Assembly (NCBI GenBank): GCA_013140805.1
Contig: JABFRW010000013.1
Location: forward strand, 1 to 33,153
Direction: 5' to 3'
DNA: 33,153 nt
From: Candidatus Eisenbacteria bacterium
GTDB taxonomy: Bacteria; Eisenbacteria; RBG-16-71-46
Below the pieces are notes generated by a model. That model searched no databases. It was not told the DNA's origin and was given only the letters and a program-made list of their open reading frames with translations. Below, one piece after another: positions 24,629 through 31,387 of this stretch (positions are counted from its first letter, which is position 1; every line of letters starts with the position of its first letter). A program made the translations under genes and the position numbers.

Positions 24629-25312
24629 TCAGAACCTCAACTCGACCGTGGCCCCACCCGCGGGAATCGTCACTTCGCGGGTCACGGTCGGGAGATCGGG
24701 ATGCCACGCGACCACCCGATAGCTTCCGGGTGGCACGTCGGGCAGCGCGAATGAGCCATCGGCAGCCGGCCGCGTGAACCAGGGATGCGCGACCACCACG
24801 ATCCACGCCGCCATCGAGCTGTGGATGTCGCAATACACGTTCACGACTCCGGCCTTGCGAAACGTCACTTGCCGCGAGCGGCCCTTGGGGTACTTGCCGA
24901 GATCGAAGTGGCAGGCCGGCGAGACGCTGAAGACGTTGTGGAAGATCGGGTCCATGTTCGGAAAGTCGACCGCGGCGCCGACCGGGATCGCGAGCACCCG
25001 CGGCACGAATGCCTGATCGCGCTGCGCCAGGGTGCGACCTCGATCGGAGTTCTCGGGAAGCGTGCCGGCGGGTGTCTCCTCGAAGTAGATGACGGCGTCG
25101 GTCACCGCTCCGACCCGCGTTTCGTGGCGGCCCGGCAGCGAGTTCGCACGACCCGCGTAGGCATTCGCCGTCGACCGGGCGGAACCACCGTCGTTCGGCG
25201 TGTGCACGAAGCCCGAAAGCACCGCGGCATGCGCGGGCACGCTCGACCATGCGATCGCCAGCACGGCGATCGCAGCGCTCCACCCTCCATGGTCGAAACG
25301 GCGTCGGGTCAT
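24629..25312 (-). CDS. Periplasmic cupredoxin-like protein with carboxypeptidase-regulatory-like tail
   Basis: A 227-residue exported protein with signal peptide AAIAVLAIAWSSVPAHAA. Residues about 95-180 form a cupredoxin domain: FPNMDPIFHNVFS and VVNVYCDIHSSM provide the type-1 copper set H125, C161, H164, M167. The C-terminal 50 residues (PAADGSFALPDVPPGSYRVVAWHPD) match a carboxypeptidase-regulatory-like beta-sandwich. Related proteins are often labelled methylamine-utilization or plastocyanin-like, but no amine-oxidation gene is present. The likely role is electron transfer or copper binding in the periplasm. It heads a three-gene unit with the kinase and porin, 125 bases downstream of the acyl-CoA dehydrogenase gene. 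Confidence 0.9.
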   Translation of the reverse strand: MTRRRFDHGGWSAAIAVLAIAWSSVPAHAAVLSGFVHTPNDGGSARSTANAYAGRANSLPGRHETRVGAVTDAVIYFEETPAGTLPENSDRGRTLAQRDQAFVPRVLAIPVGAAVDFPNMDPIFHNVFSVSPACHFDLGKYPKGRSRQVTFRKAGVVNVYCDIHSSMAAWIVVVAHPWFTRPAADGSFALPDVPPGSYRVVAWHPDLPTVTREVTIPAGGATVELRF

Positions 25313-25437
25313 CGTCGGTGCTTCCGGGTCGGAGAAGGACTGCCGGGGTTATCGACCACCCGTCCGCCAGCCTTCACTCGTCGCGTCGACCGCGCCCGCC
25401 CCCCGATGGGTCGGGACTGGGGCGCCGGGGAGGGACC

Positions 25438-26625
25438 CTACCGATACGCGGCGAGGCCCGTGACCGCTTCCCCGAGCACCAGCGTGTGGATGTTGTGCGT
25501 GCCCTCGTAAGTCTTGACCGACTCGAGGTTGCACATGTGGCGCATCACCGGGTACTCGGCCGTGATGCCGTTCGCACCCAGGATGTCGCGCGCGCGCCGC
25601 GCGATGTCGAGCGCGATCTCGCAGTTGTTGCGCTTGGCGAGCGAAACCTGATGCGGTTCCGCCTTTCCGCGCTCCTTGAGCCGGCCGAGCTGGATACACA
25701 GCAACTGCGCCTTGGTGATCTCGGTCACCATGTCGGCCAGTTCCGACTGCACAAGCTGGTAACCACCGATCGGCTTGCCGAACATCACACGGACCTTCGA
25801 ATACTCGGCCGCCGAATGGAAGCACGCCATCGCGGCACCCACCACTCCGAACGCGATGCCGAAGCGCGCCTGCGAGAGGCAGCCGAGCGGGCCCTTCAGG
25901 CCCTCGACATTCGGCAGCAGTCCTTCCTCGGGGACGAACACGTCCTGAAGGATCAGCTCGCTCGTCACCGAGGCGCGCAGCGAGTGTTTGCGCTTCTGCT
26001 CAGGGGCGGAGAAGCCCTTCGAATTCGTCTCGACGATGAAACCGCGAATCACGTCCTTGCCGCTCGCCTCGTTCTTGAGCTTCGCCCACACAATCGCGAG
26101 CTGCGAGACGGTGCCGTTCGTGATCCACATCTTGGCGCCGTTGAGCACGTAGCCGCCGTCGACCTTCTTCGCGCGCGTGATCATGCCGCCGGGGTCGGAC
26201 CCGAAGTCGGGTTCGGTCAGGCCGAAGCAGCCGATCACCTCGCCCTTCGCCATCCTGGGCAGCCACTTCATGCGCTGCTCCTCGGTGCCGTAGGCGTAGA
26301 TCGGATACATCGCGAGCGAGCCTTGCACCGACGCGAACGAGCGCAGGCCCGAATCACCGCGCTCGAGTTCCTGCATGGCGAGGCCGTAGGCGGTCGCGGA
26401 CACTCCCGCGCAACCGTACTTTTCGGGGAGCGAGGCCCCGAGCAGTCCCATCTCGGCGACTTCGGGAATGACTTCGGCCGGAAAGTAGGCGTTCTCGTAG
26501 GCGTCCTCGACCAGCGGCAGGTAGCGGTCCTCGACCCAGTCGCGAACGTGATTGCGAATCGCGCGCTCGTCGTCGTTGAGCAGCGAATCGATGTCGTAGA
26601 AATCGACGCCGGTGAAGCGCGCCAT
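25438..26625 (-). CDS. gcdH: Glutaryl-CoA dehydrogenase-type acyl-CoA dehydrogenase
   Basis: A 395-residue FAD enzyme of the acyl-CoA dehydrogenase family. Glutaryl-CoA dehydrogenase oxidises and decarboxylates glutaryl-CoA to crotonyl-CoA in lysine and tryptophan breakdown. Seen: RSFASVQGSLAMYPIYAYGTEEQ, the segment holding the glutaryl-carboxylate-binding Arg in this subgroup; FGLTEPDFGSDPGGM and MWITNG (flavin site); QARFGIAFGVVGAA; and TYEGTHNIHTLVLGEAVTG with catalytic base E374. ATG 26625 has GGGAG seven bases upstream. It is divergent from the gamma-glutamyltransferase gene, with 234 bases between. The kynureninase-like gene far upstream could belong to the same pathway, but they are not linked. 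The substrate call rests on sequence resemblance. Confidence 0.88.
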   Translation of the reverse strand: MARFTGVDFYDIDSLLNDDERAIRNHVRDWVEDRYLPLVEDAYENAYFPAEVIPEVAEMGLLGASLPEKYGCAGVSATAYGLAMQELERGDSGLRSFASVQGSLAMYPIYAYGTEEQRMKWLPRMAKGEVIGCFGLTEPDFGSDPGGMITRAKKVDGGYVLNGAKMWITNGTVSQLAIVWAKLKNEASGKDVIRGFIVETNSKGFSAPEQKRKHSLRASVTSELILQDVFVPEEGLLPNVEGLKGPLGCLSQARFGIAFGVVGAAMACFHSAAEYSKVRVMFGKPIGGYQLVQSELADMVTEITKAQLLCIQLGRLKERGKAEPHQVSLAKRNNCEIALDIARRARDILGANGITAEYPVMRHMCNLESVKTYEGTHNIHTLVLGEAVTGLAAYR

Positions 26626-26859
26626 GCGATGACTCCCGAGGCTGAGGGTCGCTCGTCGTGGAGCGTCCCGGACGCACCGCGCAGAGGATCGCGCGCGTGC
26701 AGAGATGAGGTGGTGAGCGCCGGCGAGTCTAGGGGAGCGTCACGAACGCGACAACTCCGCCGACCGCGGCGATCGGCGCAACGCACAGGTGGCGAAGCGC
26801 GCGGTCGAGCGGCTACGCTGCGCCGCCATGCCTCGCCGACCCCGACTGGAGATCCCGCC

Positions 26860-28566
26860 ATGCTTCGATCGCTCGCCGCATTTGCATTCGTCGTCGCGCT
26901 GGCTGGTCTCGCGATGAGCGTACAGGACAGCTCGGCCGCGCGCGGACAGGCTTCGCGTTCCATGGTGTGGGCGCCTCACGGCATGGTGTGTGCGGCGCAG
27001 CCGCTGGCGGCGCAGGCGGGGCTCGAAGTGCTCAAGGCCGGCGGCAGCGCGGTCGACGCCGCGATCGCCGTGAATGCCTGCCTCGGCTTGATGGAGCCGA
27101 CCGCGAACGGGATGGGTGGCGATCTGTTCGCGATCGTATGGGATCCCAGGACCCGCAAGCTCCACGGTCTCAATGCGTGCGGTCGCTCGCCGTTCGGACT
27201 CGAGGCGGCACAGATCCCGCCCGAAAAAGACGGGACGATTCCGCTCTACTCACCCTATGCGTGGAGCGTGCCCGGATGCGTCGACGGCTGGGCCGAGCTG
27301 CACGCGAAGTTCGGCAAGCTGCCGCTCGCGCGCGTGCTCGAGCCGGCGATTCACTATGCCGAGAGTGGCTTTCCGCTTTCGCCGGTGATCGCCGGTGACT
27401 GGGAACGCTCGACGCGTGTGTTCAAGGACAAACCAGGATTCGCCGAGGTCTTCATGCCGGGAGGGCGCGCACCGCGCGAAGGGGAGACCTTCCGCAATCC
27501 GGCGCTCGCGAAGACCCTGCGGATGATCGCGCAGAAGGGGCGTGACGCTTACTACCGCGGACCGATCGCCGAGGCGCTGGTGCGCTATTCCAAAGCGAAC
27601 GGCGGCTTCTTCGCACTCGAGGACTTCGCGAAGCATCGCTCGGAGTGGATCGATCCGGTCTCGACGAACTATCACGGAGTCGAAGTCTGGGAGCTGCCGC
27701 CGCCGGGGCAGGGAATCGCGGCGCTGCAGTTGTTGAATCTGATCGAGAACTTCGATCTGAAGGCGATGGGACGCGAGTCGGCGGACTACTGGCACGTCTT
27801 CACCGAGGCCAAGAAGATCGCGTTCGCGGATCGTGCCCGCTACTACGCCGACCCCGAGTTCGCCAGGGTCCCGGTCGCCGAGCTGATCTCCAAGCCGTAC
27901 GCAAAGCAGCGCGCGGCGGCGATCGATATGAACCGCGCCGCCACCGCCGACGTGCCCGGAGATCCGGTCGCGCTGAACCGGCGCGAGACCACCTATCTGT
28001 GCACCGCCGACGCGAACGGCATGATGGTGTCGCTGATCCAGAGCAACTACACCGGATTCGGCAGCGGCTACGTGGTTCCCGAGCTCGGCTTCGGACTGCA
28101 GGACCGCGGCAATCTGTTCGACCTGCAGCCCGGCAAGCCGAACTCGTATGCGCCCGGCAAGCGTCCGTTCCATACCATCATCCCCGCATTTCTCACTCGC
28201 GACGGTGCGCCGCTGATGGCGTTCGGTCTGATGGGCGGCGACATGCAGCCGCAGGGCCACGCGCAGATCGTGGTCAACCTGATCGACTTCGAGATGAACC
28301 TCCAGGAAGCCGGCGACGCGATTCGATTCCATCACTCGGGCTCGAGCGAGCCGACCGGCACGACCATGAAAGAGGGCGGCGTGCTGCACATCGAAGACGG
28401 GTTGCCCGCTGCGGTGCTCACGGAGTTGAAGCGGCGGGGCCATCGGATCGAGCCCGAGTCGGTCGGCTCCTACGGCGGCTACCAGGCGATCTGGCGCGAT
28501 CCCAAGACCGGCGCCTACGGGGGCGCTACCGAGAAACGCAAGGACGGCTGCGCGGTGGGGTACTGA
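26860..28566 (+). CDS. Gamma-glutamyltransferase family protein (Ntn hydrolase)
   Basis: A 568-residue precursor. It has a signal peptide (SLAAFAFVVALAGLAMSVQDSSA), so it is exported. The large-subunit part includes GMVCAAQPLAAQAGLEVLKAGGSAVDAAIAVNA and NGMGGDLFAIVWD, which are family signatures. Self-cleavage would occur before T377 in RRETTYLCTADANGMMVSL, giving the N-terminal Thr nucleophile of the small subunit. FGLMGGDMQPQGHAQ and the C-terminal GSYGGYQAI are the oxyanion and substrate regions. The family hydrolyses or transfers gamma-glutamyl groups, as in glutathione breakdown; some members are acylases. ATG 26860 has GGAG eight bases upstream. The PIG-L gene starts 2 bases after its stop. 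Confidence 0.92.
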   Translation: MLRSLAAFAFVVALAGLAMSVQDSSAARGQASRSMVWAPHGMVCAAQPLAAQAGLEVLKAGGSAVDAAIAVNACLGLMEPTANGMGGDLFAIVWDPRTRKLHGLNACGRSPFGLEAAQIPPEKDGTIPLYSPYAWSVPGCVDGWAELHAKFGKLPLARVLEPAIHYAESGFPLSPVIAGDWERSTRVFKDKPGFAEVFMPGGRAPREGETFRNPALAKTLRMIAQKGRDAYYRGPIAEALVRYSKANGGFFALEDFAKHRSEWIDPVSTNYHGVEVWELPPPGQGIAALQLLNLIENFDLKAMGRESADYWHVFTEAKKIAFADRARYYADPEFARVPVAELISKPYAKQRAAAIDMNRAATADVPGDPVALNRRETTYLCTADANGMMVSLIQSNYTGFGSGYVVPELGFGLQDRGNLFDLQPGKPNSYAPGKRPFHTIIPAFLTRDGAPLMAFGLMGGDMQPQGHAQIVVNLIDFEMNLQEAGDAIRFHHSGSSEPTGTTMKEGGVLHIEDGLPAAVLTELKRRGHRIEPESVGSYGGYQAIWRDPKTGAYGGATEKRKDGCAVGY

Positions 28567-28568
28567 GC

Positions 28569-31217
28569 GTGCGCGACCGGATGCTGGCCCTCTTGCTCGT
28601 GCTCATGTCGTTCGCCGCCCGCGCCGCGCACGCCGATCCCAATCCGGCGGTTCCGCTCGACGCCGCGCGGCTGCGACTCACGCTCGAGAAGCTGCAGGTG
28701 ATGGGCAGCGCGCTGTTCGTCGCCGCGCACCCCGACGACGAGAACACCGCGTTTCTCGCGTGGCTCGCGAACGGTCGCAAGGTGCGCACCGGCTACCTGT
28801 CGATCACGCGCGGTGACGGCGGGCAGAACCTGATCGGCTCGGACGTCGGCGAGCGTCTCGGCGCGATCCGGACGCAGGAGCTGCTGGCCGCGCGTCGCAT
28901 CGACGGCGCCGAGCAGATGTTCACGCGGGCGATCGACTTCGGTTACTCGAAGGGGCCCGACGAGACGCTCGAGATCTGGGGTCGCGAGGCGATTCTCTCG
29001 GACGTCGTACGTGCCATCCGCCGCTTTCGCCCCGATGTGATCGTGACGCGTTTCCCGACCGACGGTGGTGGGGGCCACGGGCACCACACCGCGTCCGCGA
29101 TCCTCGCCGAGGAGGCGTTCGCGGCCGCGGCCGATCCCGCGCGCTTCCCCGAACAAATCGCGGAGGGTCTCACGCCGTGGGGTGCGAAGCGCCTGGTCTG
29201 GAACGCATTTCGATTCGGCGCGTCCGGTCCTGACACGACGCGTGGGCGGCTGCGCGTCGACGTCGGCGCCTACGACGCGCTGCTCGCGCGCTCCTACACC
29301 GAGCTGGCGGGCGAGAGCCGCAGCATGCACAAGAGCCAGGGCTTCGGTTCCGCCGAGCGCCGCGGCGCGTGGGAGAACACCTTCGAGCATCGGCTCGGAA
29401 GTCGCGCGACGACCGAACTCTTCGAGGGAGTGGATCTGAGCTGGAAGCGCGTCGCCGGCGGCGAACGCGTCGCCGCGGCGCTGGCACGCGCGCTCAAGAG
29501 CTTCGATCCGGCGCATCCGCGTGCCTCCCTGCCGGCGCTGCTCGATGCGCGCGAGGCAATGGCGAAGTTGCCCGATGATCCTCTCGTCGAGAGCCGGCGC
29601 CGTCTGCTCGACGAAGCGATCCGTGGCGCGGCGGGACTCTGGATCGACGCGATCGCCGCGCGCCCGCTGGCATCACCCGGTTCTACCGTCCGCGTGGTGT
29701 TGTCGGTGCTGGATCGCGGTGGCGTGGGGGTGAAGGTTGCAAAGGTTTCGGTGGTGTCGGGGGAACTCATTCGACCGAAGGGCGTCACGCTGTCGCCGCG
29801 TTCAACATGGATTGACACGCTTACACACTCGCCCGACGCCGCGCTGACGCCGAACGTGGCGTGGAACGATACGTTCACGGTCCTCATCTCGGCTGGCGCA
29901 GCGCTCAGCCAGCCCTACTGGCTGGCGTCTCCGCCCATCCGTGGCGCTTCGGTGGTTCGCGAAGCCTCACTCATCGGCACGCCCGAATCAGCACCGGCAA
30001 CCCGCGCGATGTTTGAGCTCGAGATTCTCGGCCATCGGCTGGCGTTTGAGCAGCCAGTTGTTCATCGCTGGACAGATCCCGTACAGGGCGAACGCTACCG
30101 TACATTCGACGTGGCGCCGCCAGTACGACTGCGATTCGATCGGGACGTCGAGCGTTTCGCGGCGGACGGAACGGCGCTTTTGAAAGTCGTCGTGGGGCCT
30201 GGAGATGTGCCCGTGGAAGGCTCGCTCGACCTGAGCTACGAAGCCAATCTCGAGGGCGATGCGGTTGCCACGAGGACGCTGCACCGATCGCTGGATCAGG
30301 CAGGCGACTCCGTGACCGAATTCGGAGGAGAGGTCAGGGGTACCAGTCTGGCCCAATTGACCCCTTCTCGACGGATTCGAGTGGTGCCCGGGTCCCCGGA
30401 CACCACGCTCGAGTTCAGGATTCAAGTGGGCGATGGGCCCAAAGCCGCAACTACGCGAGTCGTGTACGCGACGTTCTTGACGAACGATCGCCTCTACAAC
30501 TCACGTGTCGTGGAGCTCGACTACGCGCACATTCCGATTCAGACGCTCGCGCCTCCGGCGTCGATCAAGCTGGTGCAGGCGGACATCGCGATGACCGCGC
30601 GCCGAGTCGGCTACGTGATGGGCTCCGGTGACTTCGGCGCAGATGCGCTGCGTGAACTCGGCGCCGAGGTGACGCTGCTCACGGACAAGGATCTCGAGAG
30701 CGCCCCGCTCCAGAACTTCGACGCGATCGTGATCGGCGTGCGCGCCTACAACACACGGCCGCGAGTGCTGGCGCTGCAGCCGCGTCTGCTCGACTACGTC
30801 GCGGCCGGCGGGCGACTGGTCACGCAGTACCAGACCGCAGACAACGCGATGAACGATCGGCTCGGCCCGTTTCCGTTTCGAATCTCTCGCGACCGCGTCA
30901 CGGTCGAAGGCGCTGAGATCCGCATGCCGAAGCCGGATCACGCACTGCTCTCCAAACCGAATCGCATCGGCGCCGCCGACTTCGACGGCTGGGTTCAGGA
31001 ACGCGGACTCTACTTCGCGAGTCCATTCGATCCGCGCTACGACGCGGTGCTGGCTTCGAACGATCCCGGCGAGCCATCGAGAGACGGCGGACTGCTCTAC
31101 GCGCGTCACGGTAAGGGCGTGTTCATCTACGCCGCCTACGCGTTCTTCCGCCAGCTGCCCGCGGGGGTACCGGGGGCGTGGCGCCTGTTCGCGAATCTCG
31201 TGAGCCCGGAGCGTTAA
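28569..31217 (+). CDS. Secreted PIG-L/LmbE deacetylase fused to a glutamine-amidotransferase-like domain
   Basis: An 882-residue protein with a signal peptide (MLALLLVLMSFAARAAHA). The PIG-L domain (about 45-300) has the zinc motif H54-P-D-D-E and the downstream GHGHHTAS histidines. PIG-L enzymes remove N-acetyl groups from amino-sugar conjugates. A beta-rich middle part (about 370-650) includes STVRVVLSVLDRGGVGVKV, like bacterial Ig/NEW3 spacers. The end (about 670-875) has an amidotransferase/ThuA-like alpha/beta fold: RVGYVMGSGDFGADALRELG, FDAIVIGVRAY, YVAAGGRLVTQYQ; I see no catalytic Cys. GTG 28569 (or ATG 28581) starts 2 bases after the GGT stop. Codon use in 29.7-30.5 kb looks less GC-rich at third positions. 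The likely role is envelope or extracellular amino-sugar metabolism, by inference. Confidence 0.9.
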   Translation: MRDRMLALLLVLMSFAARAAHADPNPAVPLDAARLRLTLEKLQVMGSALFVAAHPDDENTAFLAWLANGRKVRTGYLSITRGDGGQNLIGSDVGERLGAIRTQELLAARRIDGAEQMFTRAIDFGYSKGPDETLEIWGREAILSDVVRAIRRFRPDVIVTRFPTDGGGGHGHHTASAILAEEAFAAAADPARFPEQIAEGLTPWGAKRLVWNAFRFGASGPDTTRGRLRVDVGAYDALLARSYTELAGESRSMHKSQGFGSAERRGAWENTFEHRLGSRATTELFEGVDLSWKRVAGGERVAAALARALKSFDPAHPRASLPALLDAREAMAKLPDDPLVESRRRLLDEAIRGAAGLWIDAIAARPLASPGSTVRVVLSVLDRGGVGVKVAKVSVVSGELIRPKGVTLSPRSTWIDTLTHSPDAALTPNVAWNDTFTVLISAGAALSQPYWLASPPIRGASVVREASLIGTPESAPATRAMFELEILGHRLAFEQPVVHRWTDPVQGERYRTFDVAPPVRLRFDRDVERFAADGTALLKVVVGPGDVPVEGSLDLSYEANLEGDAVATRTLHRSLDQAGDSVTEFGGEVRGTSLAQLTPSRRIRVVPGSPDTTLEFRIQVGDGPKAATTRVVYATFLTNDRLYNSRVVELDYAHIPIQTLAPPASIKLVQADIAMTARRVGYVMGSGDFGADALRELGAEVTLLTDKDLESAPLQNFDAIVIGVRAYNTRPRVLALQPRLLDYVAAGGRLVTQYQTADNAMNDRLGPFPFRISRDRVTVEGAEIRMPKPDHALLSKPNRIGAADFDGWVQERGLYFASPFDPRYDAVLASNDPGEPSRDGGLLYARHGKGVFIYAAYAFFRQLPAGVPGAWRLFANLVSPER

Positions 31218-31221
31218 CCCC

Positions 31222-31350
31222 TTGAGCCAGAACGCAGACGAGCGGCCGCCATTCTTAGGCTCGTGGCCGGCGCTGTACGCCGTCGTCATCGCCGGACTGC
31301 TGGCGATGATCGGAGTGTGCGCGCTGGTGACGCGCTGGGGATCGCGGTGA
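31222..31350 (+). CDS. Small single-pass membrane protein, 42 residues, TTG start
   Basis: TTG 31222 opens a 42-codon frame ending at TGA 31348. The product is MSQNADERPPFLGSWPALY, then a hydrophobic helix (AVVIAGLLAMIGVCALV), then the basic tail TRWGSR. The charge pattern predicts the tail inside the cell. It starts 4 bases after the PIG-L stop and ends 37 bases before the symporter ATG, so it sits in frame order within one transcription unit. Translation is plausible but unproven, as no strong Shine-Dalgarno site is visible. It may be a small partner of the symporter; I do not know a named family. Confidence 0.6.
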   Translation: MSQNADERPPFLGSWPALYAVVIAGLLAMIGVCALVTRWGSR

Positions 31351-31387
31351 GGCGCCGCTCTCGGCGCGTGCCGAGCGCGAGCCGGCG

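Noticed and set aside
25249-26859. N-terminal extension of the gamma-glutamyltransferase frame
   Set aside because: It is read-through antisense to the acyl-CoA dehydrogenase. The signal peptide and Shine-Dalgarno site fix the start at 26860.
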